Shown: positions 25,287 through 34,095 of the stretch, piece by piece | Layout: each line of letters begins with the position of its first letter | Position numbering within the stretch: the stretch's first letter is position 1 | NCBI GenBank assembly: GCA_015057365.1 | Contig: SVEN01000024.1 | Span: forward strand, 1 to 39,332 | Length of the DNA: 39,332 nt | Direction: 5' to 3' | Source: Lachnospiraceae bacterium | GTDB taxonomy: Bacteria > Bacillota > Clostridia > Lachnospirales > Lachnospiraceae | Notes under the pieces: model-generated | Database searches by the model: none | What the model was told of the DNA's origin: nothing | What the model saw: the letters and a program-made list of their open reading frames with translations, nothing else | Position numbers and translations under genes: made by a program

Positions 25287-26006
25287 TTGCTTAACGTAGA
25301 ACACATTTCGTTTTCTTATCGTAAAAAAGAAGTTCTCCGGGATATTTCCTTTACCGCAAAGGAAGGAGACTTTATCGGCATCATCGGAAAAAACGGATGC
25401 GGCAAATCGACTCTCCTGTCCGTTCTTTCGGGAGTCAGACAGCCGGCCTGCGGTATTGTTTCCTATAATGGAGTACCTCTGTTTTCAAGCAAAAAAAGCA
25501 TTTGCGAGCAGTCCGGCTCCGTATCTTCCGATACTGCCGTCTCCGCATGCACACCGGCGGATATCATCGGCTATGTTCCGCAGTTAAATCCTTTGCTTCC
25601 GGAGCTGTCCGTCCGGGACAATTTAAAGCTTTGGAAGCGAAAACACTCCTCTCCGGATATTGCTTCCGACGAACTGTTCCGCCAACTGGGACTGACCGAC
25701 ATCATGCATACTCCGGTGGCAAAGCTGTCGGAGGGCTTAAAAAAACGAGTCAGTATTGCCTCTGTTTTACAAAACAGCCCGAAGATACTGATTTTGGACG
25801 AACCGTCCGCCGCTCTGGATTTGCCGTGCAAAGAAGTGATACATAACCAGCTGCTTACCTTTTCCAAAAACGGAGGCATCGTCTTGTTTACTTCCCACGA
25901 AGAGGCAGAGTTTTCTCTTTGCACCACACTTTACATTTTGAAGGACGGTAGCCTGCTACAGGTTCCGAACACATCGGATAAACATACACTGATACAACAG
26001 TTTTAG
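25287..26006 (+). CDS. ABC transporter ATP-binding protein
   Basis: This ABC ATPase (239 residues from the chosen TTG start) powers the two membrane proteins encoded downstream. Walker A GKNGCGKST (about 34-42), Q-loop in YVPQLNP, signature LSEGLKKRV (a variant of LSGGQ), Walker B ILILDEPS and the H-loop TSHEE are all present, so it should hydrolyse ATP. The frame is open from an ATG at 25251, but that codon has no ribosome site and lies ~13 nt after the predicted transcript start; the TTG at 25287 follows ggaaagga at a fair distance and gives the usual N-terminus (LNVEHISFSYRKKEVL). It is the first of four genes; the 19-base gap to the lipoprotein indicates one operon. Confidence 0.88.
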   Translation: MLNVEHISFSYRKKEVLRDISFTAKEGDFIGIIGKNGCGKSTLLSVLSGVRQPACGIVSYNGVPLFSSKKSICEQSGSVSSDTAVSACTPADIIGYVPQLNPLLPELSVRDNLKLWKRKHSSPDIASDELFRQLGLTDIMHTPVAKLSEGLKKRVSIASVLQNSPKILILDEPSAALDLPCKEVIHNQLLTFSKNGGIVLFTSHEEAEFSLCTTLYILKDGSLLQVPNTSDKHTLIQQF

Positions 26007-26025
26007 ATTTAGGAGGATTGGGAAT

Positions 26026-27459
26026 ATGAAAACAACAAACAAACACATGCGCACCTGTATCTTGCGCACTTTCATCACTGTCTCTGCACTTCTTACCATG
26101 CTATTTTGCCTTGTAGGCTGTTCTAAGAAAGCGCCTCGGGAAGCACTGGAAGAGGCTTATCAAAAAACCTTTGTGGACGATAACCCTATGGAATCCGCAC
26201 TGGGCTTTACCGAGCTTACCACAAAGCTTAACGAGAGCAAGGCCCACTCTGCCGGTTACTCCTTTACCATTCAGGAAATTTCCGGCAAGAATTTGGACCG
26301 ATATGCCGGCTTTCTTTCCGGTCTCGGTCTTTCCGTTGACTGCGCTTCCGATTTATTAAACAGAAAAAGCGTTGCCACCATGGATATTACCTACGGCGGT
26401 TCCACCTATCTTACCTTAGGCGGACAAATTCAAGGTTCCGAGCTTTTCCTTACGGTTCCTCAGTTATTAGACAGTAGCGTAACCATAGATTTTTCCACCA
26501 TGAGAGAGGATTTAAACTCCGATTCCATGATTGGACAATTGTTCAAAGCCTACAATCTTTCCTTGCCGGACAATCTTTTTGAGGAGCTGTCCGGGGAACT
26601 TGCCGCCACCCCGAAAAATTCCGCGGACCTTCTTGCGGCATGGGAAGCGCTAGACGCAGCAATTCTTGTAAAAAAACTTGATAAAAAAGAGATTTCCCTA
26701 CCGGAAAACGTCACTGCGAAGCATGTATATAACGTAACGATTCCGAAGCAGGCATATGTAGACTTTATGAACGCCTATCTCGATTATTCCGAACAATCCT
26801 CCGCAGCTTTTACAAACGCTTTCGGAGCAGACGGCACAAACGAACCCTCTGTTGATTTTGCCGAAGGCAAAGAAGAATTCCGTAAGCTGGCGGATTCTGT
26901 GGGCGATATTGTTGTAACCGTTGCGGTTACCAAGAGCGGATATATTAACTACACGGAAAGCACTATTACCGCCGGAGAAGATACCGCTACTTTTACCGCT
27001 TCCTTTACCGGTGCAAATTCTCCGTTAGAAGTGATTACGCTTGTATCGGATGCTACAATTAACGGAAAAGCCTATCACTTTGACCTTGTACAGGAGTTTA
27101 ATCCTGCAGTAAACGAAATCGATATCACCGCAAAGGCAAGCGAGGATAATACAAGTCTCTTCTTCTTTGACTGCGTGGGTACCTTTAATGACTTTTGCAA
27201 AGGCGAAAAATTCACCCTGGATCTGGATTATCTGGAATTGGAGTACGGCACCGACTTCTCCCTCTCCCTTGCCGGCGAGTACTATGTGGATACCACTGTT
27301 TGTAACATTACTGTACCGGCGACCTCCGAGCGCAATCTGCTCCGCATGAGCTCGGAAGACTTTGCCGCACTCTTGCAGGAAGCAGAGACCAATTTAGAGA
27401 AAAACCCGTTACTTTCCACCATTTTCGGAATGTTTGATTTCGGAGTATCCTTTAAGTAA
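26026..27459 (+). CDS. Lipoprotein of unknown function in the ABC-2 operon
   Basis: The 477-residue protein has a lipoprotein signal: basic N-terminus, hydrophobic stretch (about 14-31) and lipobox LVGC (Cys near residue 32), so it should be anchored outside the membrane. The rest is a soluble, beta-rich, acidic Thr/Ser-containing region with several repeats of strands that resemble lipoprotein carriers in pattern (for example ATMDITYGGSTYLTLGG), but I do not recognise a family. aggagg precedes the ATG. It lies between the ATPase and the two permeases, so it likely works with them, for example as an extracellular partner or substrate-handling protein; this is inference from position. Confidence 0.7.
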   Translation: MKTTNKHMRTCILRTFITVSALLTMLFCLVGCSKKAPREALEEAYQKTFVDDNPMESALGFTELTTKLNESKAHSAGYSFTIQEISGKNLDRYAGFLSGLGLSVDCASDLLNRKSVATMDITYGGSTYLTLGGQIQGSELFLTVPQLLDSSVTIDFSTMREDLNSDSMIGQLFKAYNLSLPDNLFEELSGELAATPKNSADLLAAWEALDAAILVKKLDKKEISLPENVTAKHVYNVTIPKQAYVDFMNAYLDYSEQSSAAFTNAFGADGTNEPSVDFAEGKEEFRKLADSVGDIVVTVAVTKSGYINYTESTITAGEDTATFTASFTGANSPLEVITLVSDATINGKAYHFDLVQEFNPAVNEIDITAKASEDNTSLFFFDCVGTFNDFCKGEKFTLDLDYLELEYGTDFSLSLAGEYYVDTTVCNITVPATSERNLLRMSSEDFAALLQEAETNLEKNPLLSTIFGMFDFGVSFK

Positions 27460-27491
27460 CATATCATACCATACCCAAAGGAGGAACTACC

Positions 27492-28688
27492 ATGACCGTT
27501 CTCTTTTTTCTACAATTAAAAAGAGCTCTAAAGGCGGTTCCGCGGGTGATTGCCGGTGCAATCATCCCGCTTCTCCTTGCGGGTATGGCGGTTTTTTTTG
27601 CCTGGAAACACCATGTTTCCTCTTTAGGTACGGTGCTGTCTCCCGTTGCTCTGGTCAATCAGGATACCAAAGAGAATTTGGCAATGGTCTTACCGATGAT
27701 TACAGAATCCGAGGCGGCAAGTAAGTTTACCTTTTTGGAAATGTCGGAGACCGCAGCAATGGATGCGCTTGAGAAAGGCGATGTCTGCGCTGCCCTTATT
27801 CTTCCGAAAGATATGTTTTCCGGCATCTTAGACTCCACCAACATTCCTGCCCGTCTGTATCTCCCGAAAGGTGCTACCGCACCCTCTCTTTTTATCGGCA
27901 AATACGCCGAGGCAGGTTCCCGCACCTTAGGTGCTTCCCAGGCATCTGTTTACACAGCTACCGACCTTTATAAGGCCTACGGCATTACAGAACATCTCTC
28001 AGATTTGTACTATGACATCAACACCGAAAATCTCAAATATGCTCTTTCCAGAGAGTCCGCGTTTTCGGTAAAATCCACTACAGCAATCGGTGCGCTCTCC
28101 CTTACGGAGTATTACGGATGTACCTTATTTCTTTGTGTTCTGCTCTTTTTCGGAGCAGGTATGGGAAGCTTCCTCGGCACACCGGCCCCGAAGACCTTTT
28201 CCGACCAACTCCGCAGAAACGGCATGGGCACCTTTTCCTTAGAACTGAGCCTGTTCCTTCCCCTTTGTTTATTTTATCTGATCCTTAGTTTTTTCCTTGG
28301 GAGCATCACACATGTTCTGTTCCCCGGCTTTACTTTTACCGCAACCTCCTCCCTTTTCCTTGTATGTACGGCACTTTGCTTCACTGCCTTCACGCAATTA
28401 ATCTTTTCCTTTGCAAAAAACACAGGCCACGGACTTTTACTGTTTATATTTCTCGGCTTGTTTATGATATCGATTGGCGGAGGCTTCCTTCCTTACGCCT
28501 TTTTACCGAACCTTTGCACCGACCTGACACCGATATTGCCCCTTAGTGCTTGTTTGGCGGGGCTGCGCCGGGCTGTTACGGGAGCCCTGTCTTTCACCGA
28601 CTGTCTGCTATTATTGCTTCATTTCGGTGTTCTGCTGGGCCTGCTTGTACTTCTTTCCCTCTTCGGCAGAAAGGAGGTACACGAATGA
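27492..28688 (+). CDS. ABC-2 type permease, first of a pair
   Basis: This 398-residue membrane protein has the ABC-2 layout: one N-terminal helix (about 18-38), a long extracellular region (about 40-205), and then about six helices (from about 210 to 392). Small acidic and polar residues are sparse in the helix bundle. Such permeases export polymers, lipids, peptides or antibiotics, often as two different subunits. It is followed by a second ABC-2 permease whose ATG overlaps this stop by 4 bases (ATGA), a sign of translational coupling. ggagg site before the ATG. Substrate unknown. Confidence 0.85.
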   Translation: MTVLFFLQLKRALKAVPRVIAGAIIPLLLAGMAVFFAWKHHVSSLGTVLSPVALVNQDTKENLAMVLPMITESEAASKFTFLEMSETAAMDALEKGDVCAALILPKDMFSGILDSTNIPARLYLPKGATAPSLFIGKYAEAGSRTLGASQASVYTATDLYKAYGITEHLSDLYYDINTENLKYALSRESAFSVKSTTAIGALSLTEYYGCTLFLCVLLFFGAGMGSFLGTPAPKTFSDQLRRNGMGTFSLELSLFLPLCLFYLILSFFLGSITHVLFPGFTFTATSSLFLVCTALCFTAFTQLIFSFAKNTGHGLLLFIFLGLFMISIGGGFLPYAFLPNLCTDLTPILPLSACLAGLRRAVTGALSFTDCLLLLLHFGVLLGLLVLLSLFGRKEVHE

Positions 28689-29770
28689 ACCTGTTGACCT
28701 TTTTCACCCTGCAGCTGAAACGCATCTGCAAACGTACACTGTTTCTTTGTCTGCTCCTTCTCTTTCCGATTGTATTGTTTTTCCTCTCCCGGGCCTTTTC
28801 CGCAGAGGAAGACTCCCGTATCTCGGTAGGAATTTATCTTGACACAGAAGATACTCTGGCCAAAACTCTTTGCGAAAAGCTGGTAGCCTCCGAGGATTCC
28901 TTGTTTTCCTTTTCCTATACGGACACAGAGGAAGAGTTGATGAAAGCGGTACAAAGCAATCGGTTTGAATGCGGCTATCTGTTTCAAAAAGATTTGGGAG
29001 CCGAATTAGATCGAAACCACCTAAAAAACCTGATTACGGTATACACTTCCGAAAATACCACCTGTACCGGTGTTTTAAACGAACTGGTCTATGCCGCTTT
29101 ATTTGAAGAATATTCCCTTATCCGGCTTCAAGAGACCCTACAAGCGGCCAATCATCTGCCCCTTACGGAAGATGCTTCGGAAAATAGGTCTCTGCCGACC
29201 GTAACAAAAGAGGAGATTGAAGAAATCTATCGCTCCCACCTGACGGACGGTTCCACCTTTCGCATTGAAGTAATTCTCCCTTCCTCATTCGGGGAATTAC
29301 CGGCTTCAGGCACCCGGGCTGCAACAAAGCCTTTGCTTCGTGGACTCACCTCTCTATTTTTACTTTTGTGCGGCTTCCTTGCCTTACTTACCTCGGTACG
29401 CGATAATAAAAACGGCCTGTATGCACGTCTGCATGGCATTCGGAGGTTACTGTGCCCTTGTCTTACCCTATCGGCATACCTGCTGCCTTCCGCATTCGTT
29501 TGCCTGGTCGGTTTAGGCCTCAGCGGGTCACTTATCCACTTAGGAACGGAGCTCTTAGCGCTGTTTTGCTACCTCATGGCTCTTCTATTGTTTTATTCGT
29601 TTCTTGGAGCTCTGTTTCGCAATCACACCGTGCTGTGTGCCGCGTTCCCGGTCCTGGTGCTTTGCACCCTGGTATTTACACCGATCATCACCGACCTGTC
29701 CGCCTTTTTCCCGTGGATAAAAGCGGTACGTTACGTTTTCCCGACCTATTATTATCTTTTGTTTTTCTAG
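28685..29770 (+). CDS. ABC-2 type permease, second of a pair
   Basis: The 361-residue protein repeats the ABC-2 layout: N-terminal helix (about 18-38), extracellular region (about 40-210), then about six helices to the C-terminus (PTYYYLLFF). It is distinct in sequence from the upstream permease, so the transporter is probably a heterodimer with one ATPase type. The frame reads back to 28550 inside the first permease, but aaaggaggt at 7 bases before the ATG at 28685 and the ATGA overlap set the start. It is the last gene of the ABC unit. Substrate unknown. Confidence 0.85.
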   Translation: MNLLTFFTLQLKRICKRTLFLCLLLLFPIVLFFLSRAFSAEEDSRISVGIYLDTEDTLAKTLCEKLVASEDSLFSFSYTDTEEELMKAVQSNRFECGYLFQKDLGAELDRNHLKNLITVYTSENTTCTGVLNELVYAALFEEYSLIRLQETLQAANHLPLTEDASENRSLPTVTKEEIEEIYRSHLTDGSTFRIEVILPSSFGELPASGTRAATKPLLRGLTSLFLLLCGFLALLTSVRDNKNGLYARLHGIRRLLCPCLTLSAYLLPSAFVCLVGLGLSGSLIHLGTELLALFCYLMALLLFYSFLGALFRNHTVLCAAFPVLVLCTLVFTPIITDLSAFFPWIKAVRYVFPTYYYLLFF

Positions 29771-29833
29771 GTTACCGGGCACAACACTTTTCTGTTTTGT
29801 TACGAGCTTATATTCTGATTAGGAGAACTTACA

Positions 29834-30496
29834 ATGGAACATAACGTAGATTTAAACGAAATTTCAGACGGAAAATTATATACAAAAAACGATTTGGTAA
29901 AACTGGGTTGTGACAGTTGTAACGGCAAGTCCTCCTGCTGTCGTTTCGCAGAGGATACCATTACCCTGGACCCATACGATATGTATCAGTTAAGCACCGG
30001 AGAAGGCCTGTCTTTCGAACTTCTTTACGGAAGAGCGCTTATCGCTCTTTCTCCGGTCAAAGGGCTTTTACTGCCTCATCTGAACTTTTCCGAAGAAACC
30101 GGCTCCTGCCCGTTTTTAGAAGCGAACGGCCTGTGTCGGATTCACGGAAATCGTCCGGGCCTGTGTCGCCTGTTCCCTCTGGCTCGCTATTTTGAAAAAG
30201 ACCAACTGCACTACATTCTGCAGATACACGAATGTCCGAATCCGGTAACACCGAAGGTAAAGATTAAGAATTGGCTCGGCATTCCGAATTTAGAGCAATA
30301 CGAAGCGTTTCTTATCCAATGGCATGAGCTGGTTGCCGCGACCCAACAAAAAGTAACAGCCGCTACGGACAATCAAACCATCCATACCGTAACGACTGTA
30401 TTCCTAAAACTGTTTTACCTGACCCCTTACGGGAAGGAAGAATGCTTCTATACGCAATTCACGCAAAGGAAAGAAGCTTTCCTATCCCAATCCTAA
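29834..30496 (+). CDS. YkgJ-like cysteine cluster protein
   Basis: The 220-residue protein belongs to the YkgJ (zinc- or iron-chelating) group: cysteines occur in CDSCNG..SCC (about 26-36), CPFL (about 93), LCRIH (about 101) and LCRLFPL (about 112). The CxxxCC / CP / C...GxRPxxCRxFP pattern is the family signature and suggests a metal-cluster site; biochemical role is unknown in the family, though some members relate to Fe-S handling. taggag before the ATG is the ribosome site. It is 63 bases after the ABC operon, with no obvious terminator between, so it may be read through or have a weak own promoter. Confidence 0.75.
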   Translation: MEHNVDLNEISDGKLYTKNDLVKLGCDSCNGKSSCCRFAEDTITLDPYDMYQLSTGEGLSFELLYGRALIALSPVKGLLLPHLNFSEETGSCPFLEANGLCRIHGNRPGLCRLFPLARYFEKDQLHYILQIHECPNPVTPKVKIKNWLGIPNLEQYEAFLIQWHELVAATQQKVTAATDNQTIHTVTTVFLKLFYLTPYGKEECFYTQFTQRKEAFLSQS

Positions 30497-30524
30497 CTTA
30501 TCAATAACCAGTACACACTAAAAT

Positions 30525-30558
30525 AACACCGGTCATCTGTTCACAGACAACCGGTGTT
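30525..30558. terminator. Bidirectional terminator between the YkgJ and ZIP genes
   Basis: A 9-bp stem (aacaccggt / accggtgtt) with a further inner tctg/caga pair and small loop, followed by ttcctt on plus and preceded by A-rich sequence that gives T on minus. It lies between converging genes. Confidence 0.8.
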
Positions 30559-30568
30559 TCCTTCTGTC

Positions 30569-31453
30569 TTACATAAACAGCAGCAAGCTTACCGCCATGA
30601 CCATCATTCCCGCAATAAGACCGTAAATGGAGATATGATGCTCGCCGTACTCTCTGGCTGCCGGTAGAAGTTCATCCACGGAAATAAATACCATGATTCC
30701 CGCCACTCCGGCAAAGATAATGCCGAACACCGTGTCATTCATCACCGGCATCAAAATCAGCCAGCCGATTAACGCACCTATAGGCTCCGCAAGACCGGAA
30801 ATAAAGGAATAAAAAAACGCCTTTTTCCGGGAACCGGTGGCCTGATAAATCGGCACCGACACCGCGATTCCCTCCGGGATATTGTGGATGGCGATTGCCG
30901 CCACAATCGGTATTGCAATACTCGGATCCTGCAGTGCGGAAACAAAGGTCGCCAAGCCTTCCGGAAAATTATGCACTCCGACGGCAAGAGCGGTAAACAC
31001 GCCCATACGCATAAGCTTGCTCTTCTTTGGTATATCCGATTCTTCACTCACACACGTTTCTTTTGTTTCACAATCGTTTCTTGCCGCACATTCCTTGCAT
31101 TTTTCCCCTTTGGAACGTTTACAATCCGCTACCACACGCTTTGCTTCGTGAGGATTCTCCTCCGACGGAATTACCTTATCGATTATCGCAATCAAGAAGA
31201 TTCCTCCGAAAAAAGCCGCTACCGTAGCCCAGGAACCACCCTTCTCCCCCAGCTCCGTGATCAACGAATTCTTCGCCTTCACAAAAATCTCTATCATCGA
31301 CACATAAATCATGACACCTGCGGAAAAGCCGAGACTCAAAGACAAAAAGCGCTTGTTCGTTTTCTTCGCAATAAAGGCAATCAAGCTCCCGATTCCGGTG
31401 CTAAGTCCCGCAAATAAGGTAAGTAAAAAAGGAAACATAACCTGACCCATCAT
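30569..31453 (-). CDS. ZIP family metal transporter with Cys-rich loop
   Basis: The protein (294 residues) is a ZIP/ZupT-type importer of zinc or other divalent metals. About eight hydrophobic helices are present; the two metal-site motifs are HNFPEG (about 161-166) and HNIPEG (about 192-197). Between helices 3 and 4 is a soluble loop (about 97-147) with five Cys in 24 residues (about 111-134) that typical ZupT lacks; it could sense or bind metal. A GTG at 31459 is in frame, but aaggag lies 5 bases before the ATG at 31453. It is the last gene of the minus-strand run starting at the S-component gene. Confidence 0.88.
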   Translation of the reverse strand: MMGQVMFPFLLTLFAGLSTGIGSLIAFIAKKTNKRFLSLSLGFSAGVMIYVSMIEIFVKAKNSLITELGEKGGSWATVAAFFGGIFLIAIIDKVIPSEENPHEAKRVVADCKRSKGEKCKECAARNDCETKETCVSEESDIPKKSKLMRMGVFTALAVGVHNFPEGLATFVSALQDPSIAIPIVAAIAIHNIPEGIAVSVPIYQATGSRKKAFFYSFISGLAEPIGALIGWLILMPVMNDTVFGIIFAGVAGIMVFISVDELLPAAREYGEHHISIYGLIAGMMVMAVSLLLFM

Positions 31454-31500
31454 TCTCACTCCTTCTCTTCCAGTATACGATTTCGGCTATTAGATGTTAC

Positions 31501-32406
31501 TTACAACATCCTCTTCGCCATCATGTAGTATATACATATCTTATATCCTGCGTACCCATACATATGATCCAAGCCGGAATAGGTATATCCGAGATACGCC
31601 TCTTTCATGCCGGCATCTTTTAAATACTTGGTGCCGATAGTAACCATATTAACACCGATATGTCGGCCCCGATGACTCGGTTTTACCGTAGTACAGCCTA
31701 CACTGCCGAGTCCTGCGCCTTCTGTTTCCAGGTTCACAAACAGCGTTCCTACGACCTCGTCGCCGTCTACCGCAATCAGCACCTTTGGATTCTGCGCCCC
31801 GTCTCCCCGGTACAGTTCCTCGTTTTTATAATACGGTGTAAACTCCTCGTAAGCGTCATCGGTACATGCAAAAACCTTTTCAGCATCCGCTTCCGTAGCA
31901 AAACGATAACAAATCCCGTCTACGGTATCTCCCACACTATGCTCAGCCTTTGTAAATTCCGAAAGAGGAAATCGCATATCAAAACAGTTACAATCCCAGG
32001 AATGGGTATACCCCCGCTTCTCAAAGAAAGCACTTGCGGAATCGTCCAATCCTTCATACAGACACTCATTTACCGCATCTGCATACTTCTTGCTTGTGGG
32101 AACTCCCGGCATCAGATAATCATAGCCGGCACCTATCGTTACCTCGTTGTAACCAGCTTCTCTTATAACATGCTCCGCTTCGGAAAGCAACTCGGAACCG
32201 ATGCCACGGTTCCGATACTCCTTATCCACACAAAGCATAAGCACCGTATTATTATGTACCACAGCGGCACCGATTAATCGATTCTGCTCATTGCGCTTTT
32301 CGATAATCTTGCACTCTCTGTTTTCCAATATACTCCGTACCGTAAACTCCTCTCGTACGATAAAAGGAAAATTGCGGCGAAACAACACGAATAATTCTGT
32401 ATTCAT
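31501..32406 (-). CDS. Two-domain GNAT acetyltransferase
   Basis: The 301-residue protein carries two GNAT folds: the first (about 1-135) has motif A VDKEYRNRGIGSELL (about 75-89) and the second (about 165-295) has TVKPSHRGRHIGVNMV (about 242-257). Both R/Q-x-x-G-x-G/A-type acetyl-CoA loops are visible, though the second is altered (RGRHIG). Substrate is unknown. The start is ATG 32406 after ggagg (5 bases); the frame begins earlier at a GTG (32418), which overlaps this ribosome site. It lies 12 bases after the Nudix gene and 47 before the ZIP gene. Confidence 0.8.
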   Translation of the reverse strand: MNTELFVLFRRNFPFIVREEFTVRSILENRECKIIEKRNEQNRLIGAAVVHNNTVLMLCVDKEYRNRGIGSELLSEAEHVIREAGYNEVTIGAGYDYLMPGVPTSKKYADAVNECLYEGLDDSASAFFEKRGYTHSWDCNCFDMRFPLSEFTKAEHSVGDTVDGICYRFATEADAEKVFACTDDAYEEFTPYYKNEELYRGDGAQNPKVLIAVDGDEVVGTLFVNLETEGAGLGSVGCTTVKPSHRGRHIGVNMVTIGTKYLKDAGMKEAYLGYTYSGLDHMYGYAGYKICIYYMMAKRML

Positions 32407-32418
32407 ACGCACCTCCAC

Positions 32419-32940
32419 TTATCCTCTCTCATGAGCTCCGTACTTCTTTCTGGTATCGAACAGCAGCTGTATCAATGACTTGTAATACGGAATAAACGCT
32501 CCGCTATCAATCAATGCAAAAATTTCTTCTTTGGTGGCCCACTTTACCCGTTGTACCTCCGTCTCTTGCAGGGTCAAAGAATCAATATCCACATCCTGTT
32601 CCACCAGATATACATCATCAAATCCCTTATCGAAATTAATCGTCAGATGCGGTCGTATCCCCTGCAAATCCAGTTTTAAACCGATTTCCTCAAGCACTTC
32701 CCGTTCTGCCGCATCCTGACTGGAATCTCCCATGGTGGCGCTGCCTCCTACGGTAATATCCCACAGGTTCGGAAATCCTTCTTTAAAGGGCTGCCTCTGT
32801 TGAATCAGCATCTCGCCCTTATTGTTAAAAATACAAACATGCACCACCATATGATAGCTGTCCGGCGCAAACTCTGCACCGCGCACCATCGTTCTTCCCG
32901 TTTTTATTCTATCCTTATCGTAAACATCCCAAAGTTCCAT
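32419..32940 (-). CDS. Nudix hydrolase (IPP-isomerase-like/YfcD-type)
   Basis: The 173-residue protein starts with E/D-rich LWDVYDKDR...TGRTMVRG, then YHMVVHV and a Nudix box whose core REVLEEIG is intact. The consensus G-x5-E-x7-REUxEExG appears as G-x5-D-x7-REVLEEIGL (Asp for the first Glu). The N-terminal pattern groups it with Nudix enzymes related to isopentenyl-diphosphate isomerase, but the substrate is not determined. aggagg precedes the ATG. It is 83 bases after the bile salt hydrolase gene, and its stop lies 12 bases before the GNAT start. Confidence 0.85.
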   Translation of the reverse strand: MELWDVYDKDRIKTGRTMVRGAEFAPDSYHMVVHVCIFNNKGEMLIQQRQPFKEGFPNLWDITVGGSATMGDSSQDAAEREVLEEIGLKLDLQGIRPHLTINFDKGFDDVYLVEQDVDIDSLTLQETEVQRVKWATKEEIFALIDSGAFIPYYKSLIQLLFDTRKKYGAHERG

Positions 32941-33023
32941 CTTATCCTCCTATCGGACACTCTCCGCATTTTTCATTATACACCCGGCCTTAATTCCTTG
33001 CAAGAAAATCTAAACTCCTGCCG

Positions 33024-33995
33024 TCAATTTTGCAATTCCACCTTCTGCGTCTTTTTTAACGGATAGATATAAAGTGCTTCTCCGTCCAAATCACACCGAT
33101 GCATGTCCACCGCATTGATACAATGATTTTCATAGGTGGTGTAATAATAAATGCCTTTGTCCGTATTGATACAGGAGGTATATAAGGTAATCTCGCAGCT
33201 CCCGTCCGGCATTACGGCACAGCCTCGTTGCTGTTCTACTGCTCCGAGAATGTGGAAAAACTGACTGATGCTTTCCTTTTCACTCTCTCCCGATACCGAA
33301 TTTAACTTCACAAACGCAGCCCGGACAAAACGGGACGCGGAAGACAAATCTCCCGGAAGACCGATTCCGCCCATTCCTCTGCTGTACAGTGGCAAGGATA
33401 CCGCACCGAAACGGTTTTCCGGGGTCTGGGGTGTAAGATTTACATAATCACAGAGATGGGTCATATGATAGTCAAAGGTGGGGTTATTGGTCAGTACCCC
33501 CACCGGATTCTCATATATCCGTAATCCCTCCGCCACCGACTCTACTGTAATAGCATTGTCTCTGTCGGCAATCATCCAGTGAAGCGGAGAAAGAAGAAGC
33601 TGTTCGCTGAAATTTAAATTACACAGATTGATTTTCGCAAGTAATTCCCGCACTTTTGCAAGGTTTCCACATTGCGACAGAATCCATGGAATAAACTCAA
33701 AGGGCGCAATATTGTCCTTTCCGTCAAGCGCCGGAAAATAACATGCATTTCCCGGAAAGTTAAGCCCCGCCATAGAAAGACCGCGCTCGTTTGCCGCCTC
33801 ATAATACAACGGATAATTGTCCGCCACCGTAGCCATTCCGATGATGGCGTAGTGACTTCTGATAGGGCCTTTGGTTCTGAACCGAAACTCATAATTTCTG
33901 GGGGTAACCGTCACCCTTTCCTCATAGCAATATTCCAAGTCAAGGGTTCGTCCAAAATAATGGTCTGCTGTTTTATACGTAATCGCCGTACACAT
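33024..33995 (-). CDS. bsh: Bile salt hydrolase (choloylglycine hydrolase)
   Basis: This 323-residue-range Ntn hydrolase (322 + stop) removes glycine or taurine from conjugated bile acids. From Met1 it reads MCTAITYKTADHYFGRTLD, giving the nucleophile Cys2 after Met removal, Arg16 and Asp19; AGLNFP gives Asn79 (an Asn here marks bile salt hydrolases, Tyr marks penicillin V acylases); TNNPTF gives Asn171 and LPGD...ASRF gives Arg222. It has no signal peptide, so it acts in the cytoplasm. The frame extends upstream to 34073, but ggagg just before ATG 33995 and the Cys2 requirement settle the start. A gut habitat is the natural inference. Confidence 0.93.
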   Translation of the reverse strand: MCTAITYKTADHYFGRTLDLEYCYEERVTVTPRNYEFRFRTKGPIRSHYAIIGMATVADNYPLYYEAANERGLSMAGLNFPGNACYFPALDGKDNIAPFEFIPWILSQCGNLAKVRELLAKINLCNLNFSEQLLLSPLHWMIADRDNAITVESVAEGLRIYENPVGVLTNNPTFDYHMTHLCDYVNLTPQTPENRFGAVSLPLYSRGMGGIGLPGDLSSASRFVRAAFVKLNSVSGESEKESISQFFHILGAVEQQRGCAVMPDGSCEITLYTSCINTDKGIYYYTTYENHCINAVDMHRCDLDGEALYIYPLKKTQKVELQN

Positions 33996-34095
33996 ACTAC
34001 CTCCGAATACTACGCAAGAAAATTTGTTACCCATAGCATTCCCAGACTCCCGTAATCCATTCAGCAAATACATTTATATTGCACACAGCCTTTTC

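Noticed and set aside
28550-28684. Upstream extension of the second permease frame
   Set aside because: It lies inside the first permease, has no ribosome site, and the ATGA start at 28685 is better.
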